Shown: in pieces, positions 15,539 to 24,595 of the stretch
Layout: each line of letters starts with the position of its first letter
Numbering within the stretch: position 1 is the stretch's first letter
From: Variovorax paradoxus B4
GTDB taxonomy: Bacteria > Pseudomonadota > Gammaproteobacteria > Burkholderiales > Burkholderiaceae_C
Direction: 5' to 3'
NCBI RefSeq assembly: GCF_000463015.1
Contig: NC_022234.1
Span: 930,001-994,000, forward strand
Length of the DNA: 64,000 nucleotides
The notes under the pieces: model-generated
What the model was told of the DNA's origin: nothing
Seen by the model: the letters and a program-made list of their open reading frames with translations, nothing else
Database searches by the model: none
Position numbers and translations under genes: made by a program

Positions 15539-17170
15539 ATGAAAAAAGAAGCAATGGTGGTCTGCCCGCAGCCGGAGGCCGCCGAATCCGGCATTGACAT
15601 CCTGCGCGCAGGCGGCAACGCGGTGGATGCCGCCGTGGCCACTGCCTTGGCCCAGACGGTGGTCGACCCGCTGATGTGCGGCATCGCAGGTTTTGGCACC
15701 GCCGCCGTGTACCTGCCCGGCGCCCAGGTGCATGAATATTTCGACTTCCACTCGCCCGCGCCGCTGGCGGCCAGGGAAGACATGTGGGAGCACCTGTTGG
15801 AGGGCGAGACCAAAGACGGCTTTGGTTTCATCCTCAAGGGCCGGGTCAACGACATCGGCCCCCAGTCCATCGGCACGCCGGCCACCCTCAAGGGCCTGGA
15901 GGCCATGCACCAGGCGCATGGCCGCTTGCCGTGGCAGCAGGTGGTGGAACCCGCCATCCGATGGGCGGCGGAGGGCTACTTTGTGCGACCCGGCATGCAC
16001 GCCTTCTGGATCGACGAGCCCACCATGGGCCGCGTCGGCAACTTGGAGCGACTGCAGTACTGCGAGGACAGCCGCCAGCTGTACTGCCGCCCCGACGGCC
16101 GCCCCAAGCCCATCGGTGCGCCGCTGCGCAACGAAGGCATGGCCGCCGTGCTGCGCCAGATTGCCGAGGAAGGCGCGCGCCCGTTCTACCAGGGCGACCT
16201 GGCGCAAAAAATGGTGGCGCACCTGCAGTCGCTGGGCGCGCTGATCACGCGCGACGATCTGGCCCGCTACCAAGTGCAGCGCAACCCGCCGCTGGTGGGC
16301 CGCTACCGCGACCGCACCATCACGACCAACCGACCTCCGGGCGGCGGCGCCATGCTGCTGGAGATGCTCAACATCCTCGAGCACTTCGATCTGGCGAGCC
16401 TGGAGCACAACGGCCCCGCCTACCTGCAGAAGGTGTGCGAGGCCATGAAAAAGGCCACGATCGACAAGGACCGCTGCATCGGCGACCCGAAGTTCTTCGA
16501 CGTGCCGTTGGATCAGTTGCTGTCCAAGGACATGGCCCGCGAAGTGGCCGAGCAGATCCACACGGGTCATCGCTTCAACGTGGAGCGCGTGAACCCCGGT
16601 GCGCCCGTGCCGCGCGACACCACCCACCTGAGCGTGGTGGACGCTGACGGCAACGCCGTGTCCCTCACTCACTCGCTCGCCATGCCCTCGGGCATCATCA
16701 CCCCGGGCATGGGCTTCCTCTACAACGGCTGCATGGGCGTGTTCGACCCGCGCCCGGGCCGCGCAGGCAGCATCCAGCCCGGCAAGAGCCGCTTCACCTC
16801 GTCGTGCCCCACCATGACCTTCAAGGACGGCGAGCTCGACGTGGTGCTCGGCGCCCCCGGAGGCACGCAGATCGCGATGGGCGTGCTGCAGGTGCTGCTC
16901 AACGTGATCGACCACGGCATGGAGGTGCAGGCTGCCGTGTCGGCGCCGCGCTTCTCGTCCACCAGCAACTCCATCGACGTGTGTAACCGCATTCCGCGTT
17001 CCGTCACGCGCACACTGGAAGCACAGGGCTACGCCATTGGCCGCAACCCGTACAACTACACCATCGGCTGGGTGCACGGCGTGCAGGTACAGGCCGATGG
17101 CCTGCACGGCGGCGCCGACCCCGGCCGCGATGGCGTGGCGTACCGGCTGCGCATGGATCCTGCGCGCTGA
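15539..17170 (+). CDS. Gamma-glutamyltransferase family protein
   Basis: Encodes 543 residues. The family's start is clear (EAAESGIDILRAGGNAVDAAVATALAQTVVDP), the autoprocessing nucleophile is the first Thr of DTTHLSVVDADGNAVSLTHS (about Thr361), and the small-subunit glycine loop reads LGAPGGTQIAMGV. It should self-cleave into two subunits and hydrolyse or transfer gamma-glutamyl or acyl groups. No signal peptide is visible, unlike periplasmic GGT, so it is probably cytoplasmic and may be a catabolic amidase-type member. The upstream Bug receptor and divergent LysR gene suggest a small substrate-uptake and breakdown cassette. Confidence 0.92.
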   Translation: MKKEAMVVCPQPEAAESGIDILRAGGNAVDAAVATALAQTVVDPLMCGIAGFGTAAVYLPGAQVHEYFDFHSPAPLAAREDMWEHLLEGETKDGFGFILKGRVNDIGPQSIGTPATLKGLEAMHQAHGRLPWQQVVEPAIRWAAEGYFVRPGMHAFWIDEPTMGRVGNLERLQYCEDSRQLYCRPDGRPKPIGAPLRNEGMAAVLRQIAEEGARPFYQGDLAQKMVAHLQSLGALITRDDLARYQVQRNPPLVGRYRDRTITTNRPPGGGAMLLEMLNILEHFDLASLEHNGPAYLQKVCEAMKKATIDKDRCIGDPKFFDVPLDQLLSKDMAREVAEQIHTGHRFNVERVNPGAPVPRDTTHLSVVDADGNAVSLTHSLAMPSGIITPGMGFLYNGCMGVFDPRPGRAGSIQPGKSRFTSSCPTMTFKDGELDVVLGAPGGTQIAMGVLQVLLNVIDHGMEVQAAVSAPRFSSTSNSIDVCNRIPRSVTRTLEAQGYAIGRNPYNYTIGWVHGVQVQADGLHGGADPGRDGVAYRLRMDPAR

Positions 17171-17796
17171 TCGGCTGGGTCCGAATTGTTGTTGGGGCGC
17201 TGGAGGGAATTGAAGAGCCGCTGATGCCAGCTCAAGAAGCCGGGCGGGATGTCGTACCGGCACCACGTCAACGAGGTGTCGAGTGTGATTGCGCGGTTGT
17301 ATGAGCTGTCTGGAGCGCTCATTCAGTTGCTGAAACTCGCTCAACAGCCTGTCACAAGCCGTCTTCCCTGTTTCGCAAGGGGCCGTCGCTTCGATGGAGT
17401 ATCGCTGCTGTCGGCGATCGAATCGGAAAGAGGGCATGGCCTCAAGCACGCCTCGCTGCATGCAAGCGCATGCTTTTCCCATCCGAGGGTGGCTTGTTGC
17501 AAGACGACCGGTATCGTTTCACGGGACTCCTGCACAGACTTCACTCTGGCTTCACTTGCGCCGCGCACACTGGCTTTCGACAGCGGTTCGGCGCTGGTAG
17601 AGGCAAGGGGAAGAAAGAAATTGCTCAGGGAAACGCCTCGATGCCGACCGCTGTCACTCCTCAATGGCCGCTTGGCCAAGACGGGCGTTTACGAAAGCGG
17701 AATGATGCAGAGGCACCGTGTTGAGTATTGGCTTGCGCGCGACAGCGCATGCGCAGTCGGGGTAAAAGAGATGAGCAGCAGCGGCAGAATCTACTC
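17171..17796. other. Intergenic region with no supported gene
   Basis: About 625 bp between the gamma-glutamyltransferase gene and a small hypothetical gene. Several frames are open by chance, but none shows a ribosome site, family motif or protein-like composition that convinced me. It may hold eroded sequence; no repeat of the palindromic family was seen here. Confidence 0.4.
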
Positions 17797-18027
17797 ATGA
17801 TCACAAACCAGGAGTGGACCGACGAAGCATTGAGTGCGATGGCGATCGAGTGGCGCAGGAAAGCGCTCGCGGGAGAGCTTCACGCGCGCGGGATAGCCCA
17901 CGAACTCGAAACTGAATTGCGAAGGCGTGCCGGTGCGCCATTCACCAACTACGACACCCTCGATATGAGGCCACTCGAGATGAGGGCCACACGACCCCGG
18001 TGGTGGCGGTTTTGGCGTGGACGCTGA
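17797..18027 (+). CDS. Small hypothetical protein
   Basis: Encodes 76 residues from ATG 17797; an upstream in-frame start at 17728 adds Arg-rich residues and is less likely. The sequence is protein-like and charged, with a predicted helix (EALSAMAIEWRRKALAGELHARGIAHELETELRRRAG) and a basic, Trp-rich tail PRWWRFWRGR. I recognise no domain. The tail could touch a membrane surface or nucleic acid. It ends 45 bp before a palindromic repeat and about 210 bp before the IS nest. Moderate support only. Confidence 0.45.
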   Translation: MITNQEWTDEALSAMAIEWRRKALAGELHARGIAHELETELRRRAGAPFTNYDTLDMRPLEMRATRPRWWRFWRGR

Positions 18028-18071
18028 GGCCACACACCTACACGGTGATGCCCCTCGCCCGGTGCCGCAGA

Positions 18072-18121
18072 CCAACCGACGATAACCAAAGGCACGTAAA
18101 CACCCCATTACCGTTGGTTGG
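18072..18121 (+). repeat. Dispersed palindromic repeat, copy B (best hairpin)
   Basis: A 50-bp unit that starts CCAACCGACGATAA and ends TTACCGTTGGTTGG. The two 14-base ends pair with one G-U and one A-C mismatch; the loop holds CCAAAGGCACGTAAACACCC. This is the most symmetric copy in the window. No gene crosses it. Confidence 0.9.
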
Positions 18122-18253
18122 TTAAAAACCGTTGGCCCTGGCGCGTGAGCCGCCCAATGGGGAACACCGCCCGCCGCGTAGGCGGCAACACGCACTCTCG
18201 TCATAAAGACCCAGCGATGATTTCATCAATCGTGTCCTAGTGTCGTGAGTTAG

Positions 18254-19410
18254 GGAAGGTCTGAACAAGAGCACGTTTCTTGCATGAAGGATTGACCCCT
18301 GCAAAGGAGCATGAGCAATGAGTCAGATCAGTTTTGCGGATGCGGAGCAAGCGGGCAAGAGGAAGAAGACGAGGCGCGAAGTCTTCCTTGCCGAGATGGA
18401 ACTGGTGGTGCCGTGGAAAGCGCTGCTCAAGGTCATCGAGCCCCACTATCCAGTGGCGGGCCGAGGCCGTCGGCCCTACCCGCTGCAAGCCATGCTGCGC
18501 GTGCACCTGATGCAGAACTGGTTCGCTCTGAGCGACCCGGCGATGGAAGAAGCCCTGTATGAGATCGCCTCGCTGCGCACGTTCGCCGGACTCGGTCTGG
18601 AGGCGATCCCCGATGAGACGACCATCCTGAACTTCCGTCACCTGCTGGAAGCCAGCGATCTGGCCGAAGACATCTTCAAGCAGGTCAACGCCCACCTGGC
18701 CAGGAAGGGGTTGCTCCTGAAGCGCGGCTCCATCGTGGACGCCACGATCATCGCGGCGCCCAGTTCCACCAAGAACAGCACGGGCGAGCGAGACCCCGAG
18801 ATGCATCAGACGAAGAAGGGCAACCAGTGGCACTTCGGCATGAAGGCGCACATCGCGGTGGATGCCGAGTCGGGACTGGTGCACACGGTGACGACTACCG
18901 CAGCCAACGAGGCAGACGTGGAACAGGTGAATGACTTGCTGCATGGCAAGGAAGAGCAGGTGTGGGCCGACTCGGGCTACCGGGGCGCGCAGGCGCGGGT
19001 GAAGCGCGATGTGCAGTGGCACATTGCGGGCCGGCCCAGCGACATGGCGAAGATGCCCGAGGGACGTGCCAAGGCCAGAGCGCGCAAGAACGAATATGAG
19101 AAGGCCAGAGTGCGCGCAAAGGTGGAGCATCCGTTCCGGGTGATCAAGCGCCAGTTCGGTCTCGTGAAGGTGAGGTTCAAGGGGCTGGCCAAGAACACGG
19201 CGCATGTGATCACGTTGTTTGCGCTGTCCAATCTGTGGATGGCGCGCAAGAAACTGATGGCGGTGATGGGACAGGTGTGTCCGCAAACAGCCTGAGGGCG
19301 CTGGATGAGGGGCAGACCTCGTCGATTCGGCGCATCTGGCGGTGCGATTCGTCTCCGTGCACACCATTGGCCTTCATCGCACGCCAATTGGTGACCTGTT
19401 CAGACCTTCC
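18254..19410 (+). mobile_element. IS5-family element inserted in the IS630 left end
   Basis: 1157 bp long. The ends are GGAAGGTCTGAACA (18254-18267) and its inverted copy TGTTCAGACCTTCC (19397-19410), 14 bp perfect. It is flanked by direct TTAG (18250-18253 and 19411-19414), the 4-bp duplication typical of IS5-type elements. It carries one intact transposase gene. Confidence 0.93.
18318..19295 (+). CDS. IS5-family transposase
   Basis: Encodes 325 residues. It has the DUF772-type N-terminus (VVPWKALLKVIEPHYP, then RRPYPLQAMLRVHLMQNWF), the first acidic residue in SIVDATIIAAP, the second in VWADSGYRGAQ and the Glu in KARVRAKVEHPFRVIKRQFG, the DDE triad of IS5 enzymes. All are in place and the frame is intact, so the element is probably active. 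The start ATG 18318 lies 64 bp inside the left end. Confidence 0.95.
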   Translation: MSQISFADAEQAGKRKKTRREVFLAEMELVVPWKALLKVIEPHYPVAGRGRRPYPLQAMLRVHLMQNWFALSDPAMEEALYEIASLRTFAGLGLEAIPDETTILNFRHLLEASDLAEDIFKQVNAHLARKGLLLKRGSIVDATIIAAPSSTKNSTGERDPEMHQTKKGNQWHFGMKAHIAVDAESGLVHTVTTTAANEADVEQVNDLLHGKEEQVWADSGYRGAQARVKRDVQWHIAGRPSDMAKMPEGRAKARARKNEYEKARVRAKVEHPFRVIKRQFGLVKVRFKGLAKNTAHVITLFALSNLWMARKKLMAVMGQVCPQTA

Positions 19411-20022
19411 TTAGAAGTTCGTTGAACTAATCGAGAAGAGCCGAATCAATCGTGTACCGTATGCACACGACGAGGCGGCCATGCGAGGAAGACCCAAGGC
19501 AGAACTGGTGCTGAGCGAATCCGAACGCGAGCAGCTCACGGCGCTGACGCTGCGGCGCAAGACCGCGCAGGCGTTGGCGTTGCGCGCTCGCATTGTTCTG
19601 GCCTGCGCCGAAGGCGTGGACAACAAGGTGGTTGCGAGTCGCCAGCGCGTGACGCAGCAGACGGTTTCGAAGTGGCGCGCCCGATTCGTCGAGCACCGGC
19701 TGGACGGACTACTGGACGCCCCTCGGCCTGGAGCACCGCGAACGATCGACGACGCGCGGGTCGACGCCGTGATTGCCAAGACGCTGGAGAGCGTTCCCGA
19801 CGCGGCGACACATTGGAGCACCCGCACCATGGCGCGCGAGACCGGGCTGTCGCAAACGGCGGTGTCTCGCATCTGGCGCGCCTTCGGGCTCCAGCCTCAT
19901 CGCCAAGAGACCTTCAAGCTCTCCAGCGACCCGCTGTTTGTGGAGAAGGTGCGCGACATCGTCGGGCTGTACTTGGACCCGCCGCTCATGGCGATGGTCC
20001 TGTGCGTGGACGAGAAGAGCCA

Positions 20023-20474
20023 CCCATTAGCCCCCGCGTCAAGAGGGCCGAGCACATCTCTGCGGACGCCCCGCCATTTCGCTCACTCGTTCCTTCCAAT
20101 CCCTGTAATCCCAATCTTCGATTTCGACACGCACTTGGTTCTCAAACGGTGGTCACGCCGTAGCGCACCAGTCACCCATCAGGATCAAGGCCTGCGCGCC
20201 TCAGCGGTGCTTGGCCCCTGGCTGCCTTGGCAGCCCCAGAAAACCCTCTGTTCCCCACCGTGTCCATGCCTTGCAGCCAGGCCAGCTGGCCGCACAGATG
20301 TATGGCTTCACCGAATGGTGATCCAACTCCTTGTGGCTCACGGTACGGGCGCAACGAACTTGTCGAGTTGGGCGGGATCGACGTCAGCGTGCAATCAGAT
20401 TCGTGGTTTTTCCTGCTCTTCTACAACACTGTCCGACGTCGTCCCTTTGATCGTTTCAGCTCCTTTCGAGCGCC
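20023..20474 (-). other. Long non-coding part of the IS110-type element
   Basis: No convincing gene is present in these 452 bases, which follow the transposase stop on its own strand. IS110-family elements encode a structured guide (bridge/seeker) RNA in a non-coding end; in the IS1111 group it lies downstream of the recombinase, which matches this layout. The RNA itself was not folded, so this is a candidate location only. Confidence 0.4.
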
Positions 20475-21491
20475 TCATCCGAACGCTTTCGCAACGTCGA
20501 ATGGCTGTCCATGCTTGATCACGTGATAGCAGGCCCGCGCTAGCTTGTGCGCCACCGCCTTGATCGCGATGACGCTCAAGCGACTCGCGCACTTCTTCTG
20601 GTACCAGCGCTTGATGGTGGCGTCGAAGCGCACTGCAAAATGCGCCGCCTCGATGAAGGCCCAGGCGAGGAACTTGTTGCCGCACTTGGCATTACCCTCG
20701 CCCTTCTTCTTGCCATTCGATTCGCGACGGCTGTCGACCATGCGCGCGTAGGACGCGAAGTTGCCGGGGCCAGCAAAGCGGTCAATGTCTCCGGCCTCCA
20801 GCGCAATGGTCAGCGCCAGAATGTCGCCGACGCCGCTGACGGTCTTGAGCGCCTTGACGTCTTCGCGCAACTTGAGCTTGGCCAAGATGCTCCGCTCGAG
20901 TTGGTGGATTTGCTCGTCGAGGCAATCCATCACCGCCAGGTTTGCCTTCAGGGCCTGCTTCTGTTCCTCAAGCAGTTCCATGGCATCGACATCCTTTGGC
21001 TCCATGCGCTTGATCGAGTCACCTCTCATGCGCGCGCCGAGGTTGCGCGCTATCAGGTTGTGGATGCTCAGGATCTGGGTACTGCGCTGTCGCACGAGCT
21101 GGCTGCGCTTGCGCAGCAGGTCGCGTAGGGCGCGCTGCGCGCGAGGGTAGATATGACCCACCGGCAGAATGCCCAGACGCAGCAGGTGAGCGAGGTGACG
21201 CGCATCGCTGAAATCACCTCCATGCTTGAGTCCATCGTACTGCTTGACCGCGGCGGTATTGACCAAGTGCACGGTGAAGCCGGCATCCTGCAGTCCGTCG
21301 ACCAGCCAGTACCAGTTGTAGGTCGACTCCACCGCCACGCCGCGCAACGTGCCCGAGCAAGATCGAAGAGCGGCCACGATGGCACCGAGATCATTGGGCA
21401 GGCGCTCGGCGAACATTGTCCGATCCTGCGCATCGATCACCATCACGACGCTGTTGTTCGAGTGCAAGTCAATCGCCGCGTACAGTTCCAT
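20475..21491 (-). CDS. IS110-family transposase (DEDD recombinase)
   Basis: Encodes 338 residues from ATG 21491, with AAGGAG nine bases upstream. The N-terminal DEDD domain starts MELYAAIDLHSNNSVVMVID (first Asp in AAIDLHS), then VAVESTYNWYWLVDGLQDAG and KHGGDFSDARHLAHLLR. The C-terminal transposase_20 domain follows: LKTVSGVGDILALTIALEAGDIDRF and NASGE-like text replaced by GKKKGEGNAKCGNKFLAWAF, with a serine-type active residue not identified with certainty. It is intact and could be active. Confidence 0.93.
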   Translation of the reverse strand: MELYAAIDLHSNNSVVMVIDAQDRTMFAERLPNDLGAIVAALRSCSGTLRGVAVESTYNWYWLVDGLQDAGFTVHLVNTAAVKQYDGLKHGGDFSDARHLAHLLRLGILPVGHIYPRAQRALRDLLRKRSQLVRQRSTQILSIHNLIARNLGARMRGDSIKRMEPKDVDAMELLEEQKQALKANLAVMDCLDEQIHQLERSILAKLKLREDVKALKTVSGVGDILALTIALEAGDIDRFAGPGNFASYARMVDSRRESNGKKKGEGNAKCGNKFLAWAFIEAAHFAVRFDATIKRWYQKKCASRLSVIAIKAVAHKLARACYHVIKHGQPFDVAKAFG

Positions 21492-22154
21492 ATCGATCTC
21501 CTTCGTAGGCGCCCTATGGTGAATCGCGCGCAAGCAAGAAGCGCCACCCGCTGCCGCGAGCGAGTGACTGGCCGTTGAACGGTGGAGTCGCTCGGGCTAG
21601 ATGTTTATCAGATTCAGGCGCTGGATCGCACGCAGCCCTTGCTCCCCCTGGCCCCAGGCATCCCTGAGCGGCGAACTCACGACTACGAGCGCCACGGCAC
21701 GACCACGCTCTTCGCGGCGTTGGACATCGCCACTGGATCGGTCATCGGGGACTTGCATCGCCGCCATCGAAGCACCGAGTTCCTGCAGTTCCTGCGCACC
21801 ATCGAGGCCAACGTGCCGGCAGTGCTGGACATCCACCTCGTGATGGACAATTACGGAACACACAAGACTCCCGCCATCAGGAACTGGCTTGCCCGACATC
21901 CGCGCTTTCAGGTGCACTTCACGCCGACCTCTGCGTCCTGGCTGAACCAGGTCGAACGCTGGTTCGCCACCCTGACGCAAAAGTACATCCGTCGCGGCAC
22001 GCATCGCTCCACACGACAACTCGAACAGGCGATCAGGCACTACATCAAGAGCAACAACGACGACCCGAAGCCGTTCGTCTGGTCCAAGACCGCCGATGAC
22101 ATCCTCGCGAGCGTCGAGAGATTTTGTCTGCGAACTTCTAACTCACGACACTAG

Positions 22155-22856
22155 CCAACAGCATACGATGACTAGAGAACTCAACCTGTAATCGCGAACC
22201 CCCTATCCTGGCCTTCCGACGGATCCGGCCACGACCATTGGCTTGAGCGTCTCGGTACCGGAATACCTCGAAGAGCAAGTAGATCTTGCATTCGTGCCAC
22301 GCGATGCCGGCGCAGCCTGCAGTGGCGCGAAGCAGGCTCGCCAGACGCAAGTCCCGGCTCGGCGCTCGAGCTTCGAGATGCCAAAGGCGCCCACATTTTG
22401 CGAAATCCTGCTTCTCTTGAGGCGGTCGCCGCGCGTTCTGCGAATGCTTATGCACCTACGGAGGGCATCCTACGAAGTCAAGACCAGCGCACCGAGATCG
22501 AAAGCCTGCCGCATAGCCATTAGCACTGTTCCGCCGGCTGAACGGTGAATTCGTCTTCAACTGGTTTATCAATTTAACCGTCTCTGTAGAATTTTTTGCA
22601 TGCAATGCGAAACCAGTCAATCTGCTAAATATTCTTTGAAAAGTATCAAAAAGGCTTGAGCAGCGGAGATCTCACTTCCGGCATTGCTGTGCTCATGGTT
22701 GGCCGACCCGGCAGTGCCGACAACGCAATCCGAGAGTGACGGCGACCCGTCTGAATAACGCAACGATCAAAGTATGCAAGTCACTAGATGCTCACCCATT
22801 GAATTCGCCACCTCGAACCGCCTAATTCCGAATACCTGTGTCACACGGAGCAACCG
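22155..22856. other. Intergenic region right of the IS nest
   Basis: About 700 bp. The part from 22540 to 22680 is noticeably AT-rich (TTTATCAATTTAACC, AATTTTTTGCATGC) and may hold the promoter of the YghU-like gene. GGAG at 22847-22850 is that gene's ribosome site. No gene, RNA or repeat was recognised in the rest. Confidence 0.45.
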
Positions 22857-23732
22857 ATGACCGATTCCATAGTTCTAAATCAACCTGCCGACTATGTTCT
22901 GGCCAAAGTCTGGAGCCCGAAGAACAACTATGGCGGTACGTTCGGCAGCATCAATCGCCCGGTTTCCGGCGCCAGGTTCGAGAAGGAGTTGCCAGTCGGC
23001 AAGCATCCTCTGCAGCTGTACTCGCAGGGAACCCCGAACGGACAGAAGATCACAATCATGCTGGAGGAGCTTCTGGCGGCCGGGCATCCGGGAGCCGAAT
23101 ACGACGCGTGGCTGATCGATATCTTCAAAGGCGATCAATTCGGAAGCGGCTTCGTGGGCATCAATCCCAATGGCAAGATTCCGGCGCTCGTTGATCACTC
23201 CACGGATCCAGTCACGCGCGTTTTCGAGAGCGGCTCCATCCTCGTTCATCTTGCAGAACGATTCGGCGCATTCCTGCCGACCGAAGGTCGGGCGCGGACG
23301 GAGACGTTCAACTGGTTGATGTGGCAGATGGGCTCGGCTCCCTTTGTCGGCGGAGGACTGGGCCACTTCTACGCCTATGCACCACTAAAGATCGAGTATG
23401 CGATCGACCGGTACGCGATGGAGACCAAACGGCAGCTGCATGTGCTGGACACGCATCTGGCCACGCACGAGTTCCTCGCTGGGGATCAGTACACGATCGC
23501 GGATATGGCGATCTGGCCGTGGTATCCAGGCAGCCTCTATGGCGTCTACAACACGCACGAGTTCTTGGCCGTCGAGGAATATACGCATCTGCTGCGCTGG
23601 TACAGGGCGATAGCAACTCGCCCCGCAGTTGCGCGCGGCAGGGTCGTCAACCGCGTTTCCGGAGAACCGGGCACCTTCCTTCGCGAGCGCCACGACGCCA
23701 AAGACTTCGAGTCATTACAGCAAGGCAAATAG
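22857..23732 (+). CDS. yghU: YghU-type glutathione S-transferase / disulfide-bond oxidoreductase
   Basis: Encodes 291 residues, close to the family length of about 288. It starts with the YghU-specific lead (PADYVLAKVWSPKNNYGGTFGSINRPVSG), then a thioredoxin fold HPLQLYSQGTPNGQKITIMLEE, where the TPNG turn marks the Nu/YghU class. Later motifs are INPNGKIPALVD, FESGSILVHLAE and QYTIADMAIWPWY. These enzymes bind two glutathiones and reduce disulfides or peroxides in the cytoplasm. It leads a same-strand group with another GST, an ene-reductase and a CMD protein. Confidence 0.93.
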   Translation: MTDSIVLNQPADYVLAKVWSPKNNYGGTFGSINRPVSGARFEKELPVGKHPLQLYSQGTPNGQKITIMLEELLAAGHPGAEYDAWLIDIFKGDQFGSGFVGINPNGKIPALVDHSTDPVTRVFESGSILVHLAERFGAFLPTEGRARTETFNWLMWQMGSAPFVGGGLGHFYAYAPLKIEYAIDRYAMETKRQLHVLDTHLATHEFLAGDQYTIADMAIWPWYPGSLYGVYNTHEFLAVEEYTHLLRWYRAIATRPAVARGRVVNRVSGEPGTFLRERHDAKDFESLQQGK

Positions 23733-23954
23733 TCAGCGCTCCCAGCCCCAGGCTGCACGACCACGCCACCCGCACGCGTCGTGCGCCCTGGTCCGGGCTC
23801 TCAAAAATTCAACCGTATCTCCCAGGGCGACGTCTTCGCCCTTGGAGCTGCCGCATGGACGTCCCCGCGGCGCACCCAAGCATCTAGGCAATTTTCCAGT
23901 CCAGCAGGCCGCTGTTAACGGCTGCGCCTTTCAACCACCAAGACTTTTATTAGT

Positions 23955-24569
23955 ATGAAACTGTATTACTCCCCTGGCTCCTGCGGGCTTGCTTCGCAAA
24001 TCGCACTGCGAGAGGCCGGACAGGCGTACGACTTGATCAAAGTCGACTTCAAAACCAAGACGACGGTCGCAGGCGACTACCTGAAGGTGTCGCCCAAGGG
24101 CTTCATCCCTGTGCTGAAGATGGACGACGGCGACCTGCTCACCGAGGGGGCGGTCATTCTGCAGTGGATCGCAGACAAGAATCCGGCCGCCAACCTTCTC
24201 CCACCGTTCGGGACGCGGGAGCGCTACACGGCGCTGGAGTGGCTCAATTTCGTGGCAAGCGATCTGCACAAGGGCATGGCCGTGATGTTTTCGCCATTCC
24301 TCGATGAAGCAACGAAGAAAAGATTTGCGGATGGCAATCTGACCAGCAAGTTCGAATACATCGACGAACACCTGTCCCGGAACGACTACGTCCTGGGCGC
24401 GCAATTCTCGGTCGCCGATGCGTATCTCTACAACGTCCTGTCATGGCCATCGCGGGTGAGGATCGACGTCACCGGCTATGCCTCCATCCAGAAGTTCATG
24501 GCACGCATGGAGCAACGGGCCAGTGTGCGCGCGGCTTTGCAAGCCGAAGGCCTGCTGGCGAACGACTGA
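23955..24569 (+). CDS. Glutathione S-transferase (beta-class-like)
   Basis: Encodes 204 residues, a normal GST length. MKLYYSPGSCGLASQIALREAG carries the beta-class cysteine (SPGSC, about Cys10), which can form a mixed disulfide with glutathione. VSPKGFIPVLKMDDGDLLTEGAVILQWIAD supplies cis-Pro and the gamma-Glu contact, and FSVADAYLYNVL the C-terminal helix box. It lies 222 bp after the YghU-type gene and 26 bp before the ene-reductase gene. The ribosome site is weak. Confidence 0.94.
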   Translation: MKLYYSPGSCGLASQIALREAGQAYDLIKVDFKTKTTVAGDYLKVSPKGFIPVLKMDDGDLLTEGAVILQWIADKNPAANLLPPFGTRERYTALEWLNFVASDLHKGMAVMFSPFLDEATKKRFADGNLTSKFEYIDEHLSRNDYVLGAQFSVADAYLYNVLSWPSRVRIDVTGYASIQKFMARMEQRASVRAALQAEGLLAND

Positions 24570-24595
24570 AATCCAAGCCCTCCCGAGGAACCTTC

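Larger units (their letters stand above)
20021..21608 (-). mobile_element. IS110-family element inserted in the IS630 transposase gene
   Basis: Boundaries are set by restoring the IS630 frame: the host reads GAGAAGAGC to 20020 and resumes CAGATTCAG at 21609. Because both sides start with CA, the left edge may be two bases to the right. No inverted repeats or target duplication are obvious, as usual for IS110 elements. One transposase gene lies on the minus strand, with about 450 bp of non-coding DNA beyond its stop and about 117 bp before its start. Confidence 0.85.
18240..22151 (+). mobile_element. IS630-family element, interrupted twice
   Basis: The ends are perfect 21-bp inverted repeats once the inner insertion is removed: GTGTCGTGAGTTAG (18240-18253) joins AAGTTCG (19415-19421) on the left, and CGAACTTCTAACTCACGACAC (22131-22151) is on the right. 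Both ends are flanked by TA (18238-18239 and 22152-22153), the target duplication of the IS630/Tc1 group. An IS5-type element sits inside the left inverted repeat and an IS110-type element inside the transposase gene, so this element cannot move by its own enzyme. Confidence 0.92.
19481..22154 (+). pseudogene. IS630-family transposase, split by an IS110-type element
   Basis: The N-terminal part (19481-20020) has the helix-turn-helix region RQRVTQQTVSKWRARFVEHRLDGL and ends in the first catalytic motif LCVDEKS. The frame resumes at 21609 with [13 protein letters not shown], which joins exactly to DEKS as expected for IS630. The second part holds [10 protein letters not shown] and [15 protein letters not shown], the remaining catalytic Asp and Glu. 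Removing 20021-21608 restores one frame. The stop codon TAG (22152-22154) lies on the TA target duplication plus the next host base, so host sequence supplies it. Confidence 0.92.

Noticed and set aside
17249..17800. 183-codon plus-strand frame after the gamma-glutamyltransferase gene
   Set aside because: Composition is not protein-like, no ribosome site or motif, and its end conflicts with the better small gene at 17797.
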